Assembly (NCBI RefSeq): GCF_009192995.1
Contig: NZ_SDID01000005.1
Coordinates: forward strand, 1-64,000
DNA length: 64,000 bases
Reading direction: 5' to 3'
From: Sulfurimonas indica
Lineage (GTDB): Bacteria > Campylobacterota > Campylobacteria > Campylobacterales > Sulfurimonadaceae
In this document: piece by piece, positions 12,801 to 23,082 of the stretch
Layout: each line of letters begins with the position of its first letter
How positions within the stretch are numbered: the stretch's first letter is position 1
Made by a program: the position numbers and the translations under genes
Notes under the pieces: model-generated
Told to the model about the DNA's origin: nothing
What the model saw: only the letters and a program-made list of their open reading frames with translations
The model's database searches: none

Positions 12801-14969
12801 TTGACAGAAACTTCACAAGAAACAAAATTAACACTTTTTTATATCTCCATAGCTTTTACTTTTTCAGTTCTGATGCGTCTTATTTGGGTTTATCATTTTG
12901 CGGATTATGAACCTTTTTATTTTAATGGGCAGTTTATGATAAATACTAATGATGGTTATATTTGGGCTGAAGGTGCTAGAGATCTGCTCTTGGGAACGAC
13001 TACAAATCCAAATGCAAAAGAGTACTTTGACAAATTCCATCAGCTTTATGACCTCTCTCCTGTAACTTCTGCAGCATCACAGCTGACAGCTTTATTCGCA
13101 AAAATCTTACCATTTTCTTTTGAATCAGTCATCTTTTATATGCCGGTATTTTTAAGCTCTTTAGTGGTTATTCCAATCATTTTAATTGCACGAGTGATGA
13201 AAAACTTGGAGATGGGGCTTATCGCTGCACTGCTCGCATCTATCGCTTGGAGTTACTATAACCGTACGATGGCAGGGTATTATGATACCGATATGCTCAA
13301 CATTGTACTTCCAATGTTCTTACTTTGGTCTATTATCTGGGCAGTAGAGACAAACAGAAATATCTACTTAATTATAACAGCGATAGATATTCTGATCTAT
13401 CGCTGGTGGTATCCGCAATCTTACTCTTTGGAGTTCTCATTTTTTGGCCTTATATTAGCATATGCGTTGATTTTTGATCGTAAAAATCTTTTTAATTATA
13501 AACTGCTTGCAATTATGATGCTTGCTATGATGAATGGCGATGGCTTCTTACGTCTTGGTCTTGTAGTTGTAGTATATATTCTTTTTAGAGATAAAAAATA
13601 TGACAAATATGTTTTTTATATTTTAGGTCTTGCCGTTGCTGCATTCTTAGTCTCCGGTGGGCTCTCTCCTATCTGGGCACAGTTAAAGGGCTATGTATTT
13701 AGAGACAGTGTCAGTGCTACTGATAAAGGACTTGGACTCCACTTTTTTACTGTTATGCAAACCGTACGTGAGGCAGGGCATATCCCATTTGAGACATTTG
13801 CAAATCGCATAAGTGGGCATACTGTTACATTTTTAATCTCACTGGCAGGGTATCTCTACCTACTCTATAAACACCGCATTATGCTCTTTTCTCTTCCACT
13901 GGTCGGGCTTGGCTTTTTAGCTTATGTTGGCGGGCTTCGTTTTACTATCTATGCTGTGCCTGTTTTGGCTTTTGGTATTGCATATCTCATCATAGAAATA
14001 GCGCGTATAATGCCTACTGCAAAGTTAAAATATCTCAGTATGATAGCATTTACGCTTGCCATTATATTCCCAAACTACAAACATATAGAAGCTTATAACG
14101 TACCAACTGTTTTTAATGCCAATGAGGTCCAAGTACTTCAAGATTTAGGCAAAAAAGCAGACAGAGAAGATTATGTCATCTCTTGGTGGGACTATGGTTA
14201 TCCGATTCGTTACTATGCAGATGTAAAGACTTTGAGTGACGGAGGAAAGCACAGTGGGTCTGTGAATTTTCCGGTAAGTTTTATGCTCACGCATACACAA
14301 GAAGAAGCCGCAAAGATGGCACGCCTTGATGTTGAGTATACGGAAAAGACATATGCTTTTAGAGATACACATAAAGAAGAGATATCTGATAAAAACTTGA
14401 CAATTTTCTCAAATATTGAGCAGATGACAAAAGATTATGGTTTTAAAAATACAAATGATTTTCTTGCAACACTCAAGTCTGATATAAAACTACCGAAAAA
14501 GACAAGAGACATCTACTTTTATCTACCGTTTCGTATGACGAGTATCTATCCTACGGTTACACTTTTTTCAAATATTGACTTGATGAATGGGCGACAAGGA
14601 AGACAGCCATTCTTTTATGTTGCTAGAAGTTTTAAAGATCTAGGATCAAAGATTCAGCTTGGAGCCAATATATTTTTAGATAAAAGAACACTGAATCTGA
14701 CAATTGGCAATAAAACAATGCCAATTCGCAGATTTGTAAAAACACAATATACAAAAGATATGAAACTCCAAAAAAATGTGCAGCTTGTAAATTTTAGCTC
14801 GGACATTAGTGTGATATATATGGTTAATTATAATACTATGCTTCTTGTTGATGAAAAAACATATAACTCTATGTATATACAACTGATGGTACTTGAAGAT
14901 TATGATCCAAAACTTTTTGAACCGGTTATTTTAACGCCGAGTGCAAAAGTCTATAAATTAAAAATATGA
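12801..14969 (+). CDS. pglB: Oligosaccharyltransferase PglB (STT3 family)
   Basis: 722 residues, close to the roughly 710 of Campylobacter PglB. Transfers a preassembled glycan from a polyprenyl-diphosphate carrier to Asn in D/E-x-N-x-S/T sequons of periplasmic proteins. About 13 N-terminal membrane segments precede a periplasmic C-terminal domain. External-loop DxD-like acidic motif (TNDGYIWAEG near residue 50), YYDTDMLN (about 153), and the family signature WWDYG near residues 461-465. Starts at TTG (12801) with GAGGA seven bases upstream. It stands alone at the island boundary instead of in a full pgl cluster. Two hairpins follow. Confidence 0.95.
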   Translation: MTETSQETKLTLFYISIAFTFSVLMRLIWVYHFADYEPFYFNGQFMINTNDGYIWAEGARDLLLGTTTNPNAKEYFDKFHQLYDLSPVTSAASQLTALFAKILPFSFESVIFYMPVFLSSLVVIPIILIARVMKNLEMGLIAALLASIAWSYYNRTMAGYYDTDMLNIVLPMFLLWSIIWAVETNRNIYLIITAIDILIYRWWYPQSYSLEFSFFGLILAYALIFDRKNLFNYKLLAIMMLAMMNGDGFLRLGLVVVVYILFRDKKYDKYVFYILGLAVAAFLVSGGLSPIWAQLKGYVFRDSVSATDKGLGLHFFTVMQTVREAGHIPFETFANRISGHTVTFLISLAGYLYLLYKHRIMLFSLPLVGLGFLAYVGGLRFTIYAVPVLAFGIAYLIIEIARIMPTAKLKYLSMIAFTLAIIFPNYKHIEAYNVPTVFNANEVQVLQDLGKKADREDYVISWWDYGYPIRYYADVKTLSDGGKHSGSVNFPVSFMLTHTQEEAAKMARLDVEYTEKTYAFRDTHKEEISDKNLTIFSNIEQMTKDYGFKNTNDFLATLKSDIKLPKKTRDIYFYLPFRMTSIYPTVTLFSNIDLMNGRQGRQPFFYVARSFKDLGSKIQLGANIFLDKRTLNLTIGNKTMPIRRFVKTQYTKDMKLQKNVQLVNFSSDISVIYMVNYNTMLLVDEKTYNSMYIQLMVLEDYDPKLFEPVILTPSAKVYKLKI

Positions 14970-14980
14970 AAACCTAAAGG

Positions 14981-15045
14981 GCAGGGTTAAAACCCTGCTT
15001 CCAAAAGAGTTGCCAACTGTCTTTGGAATCCGGGATTTATCCCGG
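14981..15045. terminator. Two hairpins between pglB and galU
   Basis: GCAGGGTTAAAACCCTGC (14981-14998) is a perfect palindrome, and CCGGGAT (15030-15036) pairs with ATCCCGG (15039-15045), followed by GAAAAAA. Neither is followed by a clear T run on the plus strand; the first is followed by TTCC. They may slow or end the pglB transcript or be small repeats. Confidence 0.4.
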
Positions 15046-15071
15046 GAAAAAAACTGATACAAAGGATACCA

Positions 15072-15899
15072 ATGAAACCGATCAAAAAATGTCTTTTCCC
15101 TGCAGCAGGTTATGGAACACGATTTTTACCGGCTACCAAAGCCATTCCAAAAGAGATGTTGCCTGTTCTTACAAAACCACTTTTACAGTATGGTGTTGAA
15201 GAGGCCATTGAAGCAGGGCTGAGTACGATGGCCATAGTTACCGGTCGTGGAAAACGGGCAATCGAAGATCATTTTGATATCTCTTACGAGCTTGAGCATC
15301 AGATAAAAGGAACTACAAAAGAAGAGTACCTCACGCAGATTCGTAATGTTATCAATGCTTGTACATTCTCTTACACGAGACAGATTGAGATGAAAGGTTT
15401 GGGGCATGCTATTTTAACAGGTGAGACTTTGATAGGGCAGGAGCCTTTTGCCGTTATACTAGCAGATGATTTGTGTGACAATGACTCAGATGGGGTTTTA
15501 ACACAGATGGTAAAACTATATGAAGAGCATAAGTGCTCCATTGTTGCCGTTGAAGAGGTTCCACAGGCAGACACAAATAAATACGGTGTCATAGCAGGAG
15601 ATTTTATTGCGGATGATTTAGTCCGTGTAAAAGATATGGTGGAAAAGCCGGATCCAAAAGATGCCCCTTCAAATCTGGCGATTATAGGTCGATATATCTT
15701 AACACCAGATATCTTTGATATCTTGCGTGAGACAAAACCTGGAAAAGGCGGAGAGATTCAGATAACGGATGCACTTCTAGAACAGGCAAAAGAGGGAAGA
15801 GTTTTGGCTTACAAGTTTCAAGGAAAACGTTTTGACTGTGGAAGTGTAGATGGTTTTGTGGAGGCAACAAACTATTTTTATGCAAAGAGTAATAAATAA
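15072..15899 (+). CDS. galU: UTP-glucose-1-phosphate uridylyltransferase
   Basis: 275 residues, typical length. Makes UDP-glucose from glucose-1-phosphate and UTP for LPS and capsule sugars. Nucleotidyltransferase motif FPAAGYGTRFLPATKAIPKE at the N-terminus, then VEEAIEAG, AVILADDLCD (metal and UTP site), EKPDPKDAPSNLAIIGRY and a C-terminal GKRFDCGSVDGFVEA. The start follows AAAGGA. Its TAA overlaps the ATG of pgi (TAATG), so the two are coupled. Confidence 0.95.
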   Translation: MKPIKKCLFPAAGYGTRFLPATKAIPKEMLPVLTKPLLQYGVEEAIEAGLSTMAIVTGRGKRAIEDHFDISYELEHQIKGTTKEEYLTQIRNVINACTFSYTRQIEMKGLGHAILTGETLIGQEPFAVILADDLCDNDSDGVLTQMVKLYEEHKCSIVAVEEVPQADTNKYGVIAGDFIADDLVRVKDMVEKPDPKDAPSNLAIIGRYILTPDIFDILRETKPGKGGEIQITDALLEQAKEGRVLAYKFQGKRFDCGSVDGFVEATNYFYAKSNK

Positions 15900-17098
15900 T
15901 GCAATATAAGCACAACTTCAATCCAACTATCTCTGATGAAATTGTTTTTGCAGAGATTCTCAAAGAAAAAGAGCTGATTGGGTATTATGAACTTCCATTT
16001 ATTGATACAAATCCTTTTAAAGAGTATGCCCATAGTGTAAAACAGAGTAATATCGTCGTAATTGGAATCGGTGGAAGTACACTCGGTACATATGCGATTT
16101 ACAAGTTTTTAAAACACTCACGCAACTTAGAAAAAAAACTCTTCTTTTTAGAAACAACAGACCCCATAGATATCAAATCAAAGATAGAAGCAATAGATTT
16201 AGAAGATACTCTCTTTATTGTCATCTCTAAATCAGGTACAACCATAGAGACAGTCTCAATCTTCAAGTACATTAATTCTCTTGTAAAATGCGATAAAAAC
16301 AACACTATAGTCGTCACAGAGAGTGATTCGAAACTACAAGCCTTTGCAAATGCCAATGAGATGGTGAGTTTTGAGATACCCAAAAATGTAGGTGGGCGTT
16401 TCTCTGTATTTTCAGCTGTTGGACTGCTGCCTCTTGCTATTGTAGGTATAGATATAGATGAGCTCTTATGTGGTGCTAAAAAAATACATGATGATTTTTT
16501 TGCAAAACGAGAGTTTTATACACGCATCTTGAAAAAGGCACGTTTTTTAGTAGAGTATAAGTACAGCTTTAACATTAACGTTGTCTTTTCATACTCTTCA
16601 AGACTCGAGGGATTTAATAAATGGTATATTCAGCTCTGGGGAGAGAGTTTAGGTAAAGTGGATATTAATGATACAAGGCAGGGACTTACCCCTATTGGTA
16701 TCATAGGTCCAATTGATCAGCACTCTTTTTTACAACTTATAGTAGAAGGAAGACGTGACAAGACCGTTACAGTCATTAAAGTAGAGAACTTTGATAATGA
16801 TTTGAAGATTCCAGACATTCAGCTTGAAGGCTTGGAAGACTTGGATTATCTCAATGGTATAGCTTTTTCTGATCTGATTAACAAACAGGCTGATGCAACT
16901 ATTGAGTCTATCAATAACCTCAATGATATTCCCTGTGATGTCATTACAATAGATGGAGTATGTGAGAGTGCTATAGCTGCTTTAATGTATGAATATGAAC
17001 TTCTCACATCCCTCTGTGCAAAGTTTATGTATATAGATGCATATAATCAGCCAGGTGTTGAAGCTGGAAAAATTATTTTAAACAAAAAACTTCAATAA
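15899..17098 (+). CDS. pgi: Glucose-6-phosphate isomerase (short form)
   Basis: 399 residues, shorter than the 550-residue E. coli enzyme but usual for Campylobacterota. Interconverts glucose-6-phosphate and fructose-6-phosphate in the cytoplasm. Signature segments: VIGIGGSTLGTYAI (about 43-56), VISKSGTTIETVS (about 103-115, phosphate binding), NVGGRFSVFSAVG, DQHSFLQLIVEGRRDK, and near the end NQPGVEAGK with the catalytic Lys. Coupled to galU by overlapping stop and start codons; together they channel hexose phosphates to surface sugars. Confidence 0.93.
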   Translation: MQYKHNFNPTISDEIVFAEILKEKELIGYYELPFIDTNPFKEYAHSVKQSNIVVIGIGGSTLGTYAIYKFLKHSRNLEKKLFFLETTDPIDIKSKIEAIDLEDTLFIVISKSGTTIETVSIFKYINSLVKCDKNNTIVVTESDSKLQAFANANEMVSFEIPKNVGGRFSVFSAVGLLPLAIVGIDIDELLCGAKKIHDDFFAKREFYTRILKKARFLVEYKYSFNINVVFSYSSRLEGFNKWYIQLWGESLGKVDINDTRQGLTPIGIIGPIDQHSFLQLIVEGRRDKTVTVIKVENFDNDLKIPDIQLEGLEDLDYLNGIAFSDLINKQADATIESINNLNDIPCDVITIDGVCESAIAALMYEYELLTSLCAKFMYIDAYNQPGVEAGKIILNKKLQ

Positions 17099-17128
17099 TC
17101 CGGCAAATTGTAACGCCATTTTTATAGT

Positions 17129-18310
17129 CTAATCGACTATAACATGCCCTACAAATTTACTCATATTATCTAAAATCTCTCCACCTTTTCGAAATCCGAG
17201 TCCACAGGCTTCATAGGCAAAGAAAACACCTGCTTGGTATTTTGCCCTTTGTTTATCGTTTGGAAACTCTACATATTGTTGGTAAACTTTGTTGTAATTA
17301 TCATAAGGACCATCTGTCTGAGTGAGTATCTTTCCATCGGCATCTATGATTTTTGTATTTGCCCCTTCTCTACCAAAAAGGGATTTTTCAACCTGTTTTA
17401 TTCCTTGAAAAGGTTCAAAAGATGTTTTTAGCAGGTATGGAGAGTCTGGAAAGAGTTTTGACAAGATCGCCAGCATTCCTTTTGATTGAAAAAGGAGGGT
17501 ATAGGCTGGGTTTAAAATAATGGCTTTTTGATTCTCCATGATATGTGTCAGTGTTGTAGCAAGCTCTGGTTCATCCGTAGCGATATCCTCCCAAGGATAG
17601 AGCTTGAACCAGTACTCATAAGGGTTTTTCTCTTTATCATAGATGCCCTCATCATCAAAACCGACATTCTGTAAAAATTCAAATCCTGTAACAAATCCGG
17701 CATCACTTGCCATCTGCTGCAGCAGTTTGACTGTAGCTTCTTCTTCATCATTACCTGCAACAGAAGAAAAAAGTATCTTCCATCCACCATAGAGTTCATT
17801 AAACTTTTCTGTATCATCAAAAAGTGTAATGAGCCGTTTGAAATTATCAGAAATAGCTTCATAGACATTGTTAAATTGTTTTGCCTCATCCATCTCATTA
17901 TGTTTTAATATTGCCCACTGTAGAAGTGCTGTTTCAAAGAGTGCTGTTGGTGTATCAGCATTGAATTCTATGAGTTTAATAGGCTCTCCATTAATGCCAC
18001 CTGCAAAATCAAAACGTCCGTAAATATGCCAGTGAACATCATTTTCCCATGATTTTTTTATTATATCTATCAGATTAAAGGGAATGCCAAGTTCAAAAAA
18101 GAGATTGTTCTCTATGACATACTCAGCAGCTTCAACATACATGTCATATATCGTATTTGCAGCTTCGTAGTAGGCTTCTGCCTCATCTTGTGCGATGACT
18201 ACAAGTTCATCACTTACATATTTACTGCCATCACTGTCTGTATGCCATGTAAAACCTATCTCATCAAGCGTTGTATCATCAATGGGTTTGACTTTAAGTG
18301 TTTGTATCAT
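17129..18310 (-). CDS. Glutathionylspermidine synthase-like ATP-grasp protein
   Basis: 393 residues, about the size of the synthetase domain of E. coli Gss and of YgiC/YjfC. Conserved blocks: HWHIYGRFDFAG near 97, LIEFNADTPTALFETA (about 117-132, metal and ATP site), NEEEATVK-like stretch, LYPWED, ILNPAYTLLFQSKGMLAIL and YLLKTSFEP. ATP-dependent ligation of a peptide carboxyl to an amine is the family chemistry; the actual substrate is unknown because the amidase half is absent. Follows the UPF0323 lipoprotein by 3 bp and closes the operon that starts at fabZ or carB. Confidence 0.85.
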   Translation of the reverse strand: MIQTLKVKPIDDTTLDEIGFTWHTDSDGSKYVSDELVVIAQDEAEAYYEAANTIYDMYVEAAEYVIENNLFFELGIPFNLIDIIKKSWENDVHWHIYGRFDFAGGINGEPIKLIEFNADTPTALFETALLQWAILKHNEMDEAKQFNNVYEAISDNFKRLITLFDDTEKFNELYGGWKILFSSVAGNDEEEATVKLLQQMASDAGFVTGFEFLQNVGFDDEGIYDKEKNPYEYWFKLYPWEDIATDEPELATTLTHIMENQKAIILNPAYTLLFQSKGMLAILSKLFPDSPYLLKTSFEPFQGIKQVEKSLFGREGANTKIIDADGKILTQTDGPYDNYNKVYQQYVEFPNDKQRAKYQAGVFFAYEACGLGFRKGGEILDNMSKFVGHVIVD

Positions 18311-18313
18311 ATA

Positions 18314-18874
18314 TTAACCACCAAAAAAACCACCACTGCTTTTTTTATAAGAGGAGCTTTTTGAACTTCCAAAAAAACTTTTTTTAGAAGATGCACGAGC
18401 TGTTTTTTTCTTATATGCTGAAGCTGTGTAGGCACTTCGGGTGTTTCGAGAGAAGGCTTTGTTGTTCATAAGTGAGTTTGCTATCATATTTCCAAGCAGA
18501 CTCCCCGCTGCAACGGCGAGGATGGTTCCTGCTAGTCCCATTCCTGCACTGCTGCTGTTTTCTTGAATGGTCTCACTTGTACCGTTTTGTACTTTTTCAT
18601 ACTCTTGTGCAGCGAGTGCTTTCATCTCTTCTTCATTCATAAAACGCTCACGAATATTGCCAAATTTATCACGTTCACGGATAATTGCACGAGTTGGACC
18701 TTCTGTAGGCATCTCTTCTACCACTTTATATTTTCCGTTTGGAAGTTGCTCAATGACCAAAAACTTGTTTTGTGCCTCTTGCTGTCTCTGCTCACATCCC
18801 GTGAGTGTACTCATCATCATGATACCGGCAGTGCCAAGAACGACACCGCTTGCAATCGAAGATATATGTTTCAT
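18314..18874 (-). CDS. UPF0323-family lipoprotein
   Basis: 186 residues. Signal peptide with lipobox (TLTGC, Cys27), a middle with EQLPNGKYKVVEEMPT and RDKFGNIRERFMNEEEM, a hydrophobic Gly/Ala segment (GMGLAGTILAVAAGSLLGNM), and a very Ser/Lys/Phe-Gly-rich tail ending GGFFGG. This is the pattern of the UPF0323 lipoprotein found across Helicobacter, Campylobacter and Sulfurimonas. Function unknown; in this window it precedes a glutathionylspermidine-synthase-like gene, a link worth noting. Confidence 0.85.
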   Translation of the reverse strand: MKHISSIASGVVLGTAGIMMMSTLTGCEQRQQEAQNKFLVIEQLPNGKYKVVEEMPTEGPTRAIIRERDKFGNIRERFMNEEEMKALAAQEYEKVQNGTSETIQENSSSAGMGLAGTILAVAAGSLLGNMIANSLMNNKAFSRNTRSAYTASAYKKKTARASSKKSFFGSSKSSSYKKSSGGFFGG

Positions 18875-18876
18875 TA

Positions 18877-19323
18877 CTAATAACTACCTTGAAGTTTATT
18901 TTTTGGAAGAATTATAACTTTTTTTAGTTCATAATCGTAAAATGTAATCTCTTTTCTTCCATTATAAAGTATATCTCCATGATAGCTAAATCTATCTGTT
19001 TGTAAAACAGTGTTTTTTTGCATCAATAACAACTCGCCCACAGCAGCTCCAACAGGAGGAATTAGCGTAGATGCAGAAAGCAAGAAAAGTGTTCCAATAA
19101 CGATTATGGCAAGTTTGTTACTGAGATACATAACAATGTAACCGGTAATGAGAGTAAAGAACAGGTAGATAATAAGGGATTGATGGTCTGCAAATAAAAT
19201 ATTGTAATAGACTTGAATATTATGTGCATCAATATAGTTCTCTTTTATTCCCAAAAAGAGAAAAAAATCACAAAAAAAGGTAAAAAACATTCCACTGAGT
19301 ATCATCTGTATAACTTTGCTCAT
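18877..19323 (-). CDS. Hypothetical membrane protein
   Basis: 148 residues with four hydrophobic segments: MILSGMFFTFFCDFFLFLG, SLIIYLFFTLITGYIVMYL, LAIIVIGTLFLLSASTL and a weaker one at PPVGAAVGELLLM, followed by a soluble C-terminus (HGDILYNGRKEITFYDYELK). No family recognised. It overlaps the stop of the YrdC-like gene by four bases and ends 2 bp before the UPF0323 lipoprotein start, so it belongs to the carB operon. Confidence 0.7.
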   Translation of the reverse strand: MSKVIQMILSGMFFTFFCDFFLFLGIKENYIDAHNIQVYYNILFADHQSLIIYLFFTLITGYIVMYLSNKLAIIVIGTLFLLSASTLIPPVGAAVGELLLMQKNTVLQTDRFSYHGDILYNGRKEITFYDYELKKVIILPKNKLQGSY

Positions 19324-19793
19324 CGTAACCTCTTTATTTTCGTATTGTTTATTTTATAGAGTCTTGAAGCTCTTCCTTCAAAGAGTCCCTGTTTATCTTC
19401 TACTATTATATCAGCTTTTTGCTCACAAAAACTTCTCTCATAGTTTCTACCGCTCTCATTTGCTGATGTCGAATAACTCCACTCTAGTTTTCTTAACACT
19501 TCAGAGTCTAAAGAGTATGGCGCAATCCGAAAGGCTTGATTTTTTACTATAAAGGTGGTTTTTTTTGCTCGTCTGAGCATCTTTTTTCTACTTTTTGGTA
19601 TGCGAATATTTGTTTTTTGCAATGTTTTAAAATTTTGAAATACTTTGATAAAGGGTTTGTTTGATTGACGTGATTTTATCTCACGCAGCTTGGCTGCATC
19701 TTGAGATAAAAAACCGACAGTTGTGTCGGTTTGCGCGAGGATGATACTCTTTTTTATACGAGAAAGTCTTGAAGTGCTGTTGCTTTGGACCAT
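19320..19793 (-). CDS. Sua5/YciO/YrdC-family protein (short)
   Basis: 157 residues. [15 protein letters not shown] near residue 18 corresponds to the YrdC segment that carries the threonylcarbamoyl-AMP-forming fold, and [14 protein letters not shown] (about 105-118) to its conserved SANxSG motif. It is shorter than TsaC (about 190) and has lost some canonical positions, so it may not be the main t6A enzyme. The start at 19793 overlaps carB by 40 bases; no later start keeps the N-terminal strand. Membership in the family is clear, activity uncertain. Confidence 0.75.
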   Translation of the reverse strand: MVQSNSTSRLSRIKKSIILAQTDTTVGFLSQDAAKLREIKSRQSNKPFIKVFQNFKTLQKTNIRIPKSRKKMLRRAKKTTFIVKNQAFRIAPYSLDSEVLRKLEWSYSTSANESGRNYERSFCEQKADIIVEDKQGLFEGRASRLYKINNTKIKRLR

Positions 19794-22700
19794 TTGTCAT
19801 CTTTCATCTCATCAAGTGCCAAGATGAGTGCACGTGCAGCACTGAGTGTAGTAAAGTATGGGATGCTGCGTTTGAGTACCTCTTGACGAATGACAACCGC
19901 ATCTTTTTTACTTGTATTGTTATCTGAAGTATTGATTGCCATTGCAATCTCATCATTTTTCATACTGTCTTCAATATTTGGACGACCCTCTGAAATTTTA
20001 AGCACTCTTTCACACTCTATACCTGCAGCTACGATTGCCTCTTGTGTTCCTTTTGTCGCAACGAGTTTGAATCCATGTTTAACAAGTCCTGCTGCGATCT
20101 CAGCAGCGTGCTGTTTATCAGAATCTACAAAAGAGAGGAAACATGTGCCACCCGTTGGAATCTTGTTACCGGCACTCAGTTGTGATTTTGCAAAAGATAC
20201 ACCGAAGTTTTTACTGATTCCCATAACTTCACCAGTTGATTTCATCTCAGGGCTGAGAACCAAGTCTGCACCATAGAGTTTATGGAAAGGAAATACTGCC
20301 TCTTTTACTGAAACATGCCCTTTAAGACGAGGACGAAGCAGACCGTTTGTCTCTTCAACGATATCATACTTGTCATAGTATGCAAGAGAGTCACGAAGAT
20401 TCTCTCCCATCATAACACGTGTTGCCACTTTTGCCAAAGGCATACCTGTTGCTTTGCTTACAAACGGTACAGTACGGCTTGCACGAGGATTTACTTCTAT
20501 AAGATAAATTTCACCCTCATAGATAGCATACTGAACATTCATAAGTCCTCGAACACCAAGACCAAGTGCGATCGTTTTAGTTTGGAGTTCTACTTTTTCT
20601 ATCATCTCTTGGCTTAGATTTACCGGAGGCAGTGAACACGCAGAGTCACCTGAGTGAATTCCAGCCTCTTCGATATGCTGCATAACACTTCCGATGTAGA
20701 CATCTTCTCCATCAGAGATACAATCCACATCAAGCTCAATGGCCTGGTCAAGGAACTTGTCAATTAGTACCGGTGCTTCATTACTTACAGAGATTGCAAG
20801 GTCCATATACTCTTTAAGCTCTGCCTCTGAGTAAACGATACGCATGCCACGTCCACCAAGAACAAATGAAGGACGAACAAGTACAGGATATCCGAGTTTT
20901 TCAGCGATTACGTACGACTCCTCTTTTGTACGAGCCAGACCATTTGCAGGTTGTTTGAGTCTATGACGGTTTACAAAGTCAGAGAACTGCTCTCTGTCTT
21001 CTGCAAGATCAATGACCGCTGATGGAGTTCCAGATATCTTTGCACCGATTTTTGTCAGACCATCTGCGAGTTTGAGTGGTGTTTGTCCACCAAAATGAAC
21101 GATGATACCGTCTGGATTTTCCGCTTCGATTACCTCACGCACATGTTCAAAATCAATCGGCTCAAAATAAAGTACATCAGAAGTATCGTAGTCCGTTGAG
21201 ACTGTTTCAGGGTTACAGTTGTACATAATAGTCTCTATACCCATCTCTTTAAGTGCAAATGCAGCATGAACACAACAGTAATCAAACTCGATTCCCTGAC
21301 CGATTCTATTTGGTCCACCACCAAGGATGAGTACTTTTTTCTTGTCACTTTGACGTGGTGCAGTTTTAGGAAGTTTTGTAATGTTTGTTGTGGAATAAAG
21401 ATACGGTGTAAGCGCTTCAAACTCTGCCGCACATGTATCTACTTCATTGTACTCTAGGCTGATTCCAAGTTTTTTTCTTGCTTCATAGACAAGCTCTTCA
21501 CTGACACTCTCCCCCGAGTTTTTCTTGATAAGTTGTGCAATGCGTTTATCAGAGAATCCATCAACTTTTACTTCTCTCATCAAATCAGCATCAAAGAGGA
21601 TTTTATCTGTGATTGTCTTCTCTTTTTCCATTAACTCTTGAAGCTGGTATAAAAACCATGGATCGATCTGGCATGTATCAAACATCTCTTTGATGCTCAT
21701 ACTACGTCTAAAACCTTCTGCAACATATAAAATTCTGTCTGCATTAGGGCGACGGATCTCATGACGAACAAACTCATCATCCGCATCGATTTCATCAAAT
21801 CCACATAGACCTGTCTCTAAAGAACAGAGTGCTTTTTGAACAGACTCTTTAAAAGTACGACCGATTGCCATAACTTCACCGACTGACTTCATAGAAGTAG
21901 AGAGTGTGCTTACTGCTTCTGGGAATTTTTCAAATGTAAAACGCGGTACTTTTGTAACAATATAGTCAATGACAGGTTCAAATGCCGCAGGAGTACCTGT
22001 GATGTCGTTCGTAATCTCATCAAGTGTAAATCCAACTGCTAAAAGAGTTGCTACTTTTGCGATAGGGTATCCAGTTGCTTTAGATGCCAGTGCAGATGAA
22101 CGAGATACACGAGGATTCATCTCGATAACAATCATACGTCCGGTTTTTGGATCTATCGAGAACTGAACGTTAGAGCCACCAGTATCGACACCAATCTCAC
22201 GCAGGATTGCAAAAGATGCATCACGCATTCTTTGGTACTCTTTGTCTGTTAGTGTAAGAGCAGGTGCTACTGTGATACTATCACCTGTGTGAACACCCAT
22301 AGGGTCAAAGTTTTCAATAGAACAGACGATGATACAGTTGTCCGCTTTATCACGGATAACTTCCATCTCATACTCTTTCCAACCAAGCATAGACTCCATT
22401 ATCTCTATCTCATTGATAGGAGATGCACTGATACCTTCTGCTGCGAGTTTTTCAAACTCCTCCATATTGTAGGCTACTCCACTACCACCACCGGCAAGTG
22501 TAAAAGAAGCACGAGAAATTACCGGAAAACCAATCTCTTTTGCTACTTCTATAGCCTCTTCAACGCTGTATGCATTTTTACTCTTTGGCAGGTCCATACC
22601 GATTTTAATCATCGCTTCATTAAAAAGGTGTCTATCTTCCCCTTTTTTGATAGCTTGTGGGTCTGCACCTAGAAACTCTACACCCTCAAGCATTCCTTTT

Positions 22701-23011
22701 TCATACATGCTCATTGCAACATTAAGTGCAGTTTGTCCACCCATTGTAGGCAAGATGGCATCTACATTTTCATCTTTGATGATTTTTTCAATGATATCTT
22801 CTTTGATTGGTTCAATGTAGGTTCTGTCTGCAAATTCAGGGTCTGTCATAATCGTAGCAGGATTTGAGTTGATAAGAACAACACGGTATCCAAGCTCTTT
22901 TAGTGTCTTTACTGCTTGTGTTCCTGAGTAGTCAAATTCACATGCCTGACCGATTACAATCGGACCAGAACCTATAAGTAAAATAGTTTTAATGTCGGTG
23001 CGTTTTGGCAT
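19754..23011 (-). CDS. carB: Carbamoyl-phosphate synthase large subunit
   Basis: 1085 residues, full length. Uses ammonia from CarA, bicarbonate and two ATP to make carbamoyl phosphate for pyrimidines and arginine. Two homologous ATP-grasp halves: the first starts [20 protein letters not shown], the second [20 protein letters not shown] near 557, each with [17 protein letters not shown] metal-site motifs. An oligomerisation region lies between, and the C-terminal allosteric domain (MGS-like, about 940-1070) contains [18 protein letters not shown]. carA is not adjacent. First gene of a minus-strand run that continues into the YrdC-like gene. Confidence 0.97.
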   Translation of the reverse strand: MPKRTDIKTILLIGSGPIVIGQACEFDYSGTQAVKTLKELGYRVVLINSNPATIMTDPEFADRTYIEPIKEDIIEKIIKDENVDAILPTMGGQTALNVAMSMYEKGMLEGVEFLGADPQAIKKGEDRHLFNEAMIKIGMDLPKSKNAYSVEEAIEVAKEIGFPVISRASFTLAGGGSGVAYNMEEFEKLAAEGISASPINEIEIMESMLGWKEYEMEVIRDKADNCIIVCSIENFDPMGVHTGDSITVAPALTLTDKEYQRMRDASFAILREIGVDTGGSNVQFSIDPKTGRMIVIEMNPRVSRSSALASKATGYPIAKVATLLAVGFTLDEITNDITGTPAAFEPVIDYIVTKVPRFTFEKFPEAVSTLSTSMKSVGEVMAIGRTFKESVQKALCSLETGLCGFDEIDADDEFVRHEIRRPNADRILYVAEGFRRSMSIKEMFDTCQIDPWFLYQLQELMEKEKTITDKILFDADLMREVKVDGFSDKRIAQLIKKNSGESVSEELVYEARKKLGISLEYNEVDTCAAEFEALTPYLYSTTNITKLPKTAPRQSDKKKVLILGGGPNRIGQGIEFDYCCVHAAFALKEMGIETIMYNCNPETVSTDYDTSDVLYFEPIDFEHVREVIEAENPDGIIVHFGGQTPLKLADGLTKIGAKISGTPSAVIDLAEDREQFSDFVNRHRLKQPANGLARTKEESYVIAEKLGYPVLVRPSFVLGGRGMRIVYSEAELKEYMDLAISVSNEAPVLIDKFLDQAIELDVDCISDGEDVYIGSVMQHIEEAGIHSGDSACSLPPVNLSQEMIEKVELQTKTIALGLGVRGLMNVQYAIYEGEIYLIEVNPRASRTVPFVSKATGMPLAKVATRVMMGENLRDSLAYYDKYDIVEETNGLLRPRLKGHVSVKEAVFPFHKLYGADLVLSPEMKSTGEVMGISKNFGVSFAKSQLSAGNKIPTGGTCFLSFVDSDKQHAAEIAAGLVKHGFKLVATKGTQEAIVAAGIECERVLKISEGRPNIEDSMKNDEIAMAINTSDNNTSKKDAVVIRQEVLKRSIPYFTTLSAARALILALDEMKDDKWSKATALQDFLV

Positions 23012-23082
23012 TTGTTACCTCTTAAATAATCTCTATAAAATTTAGAGATTATAGCTAAGAAGCACTTAATATTTGATGAGGA

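Noticed and set aside
19890-22672. Several open frames opposite carB on the plus strand
   Set aside because: They lie antisense within conserved carB codons, lack ribosome binding sites and encode low-complexity Cys/Phe/Tyr-rich peptides typical of antisense shadows.
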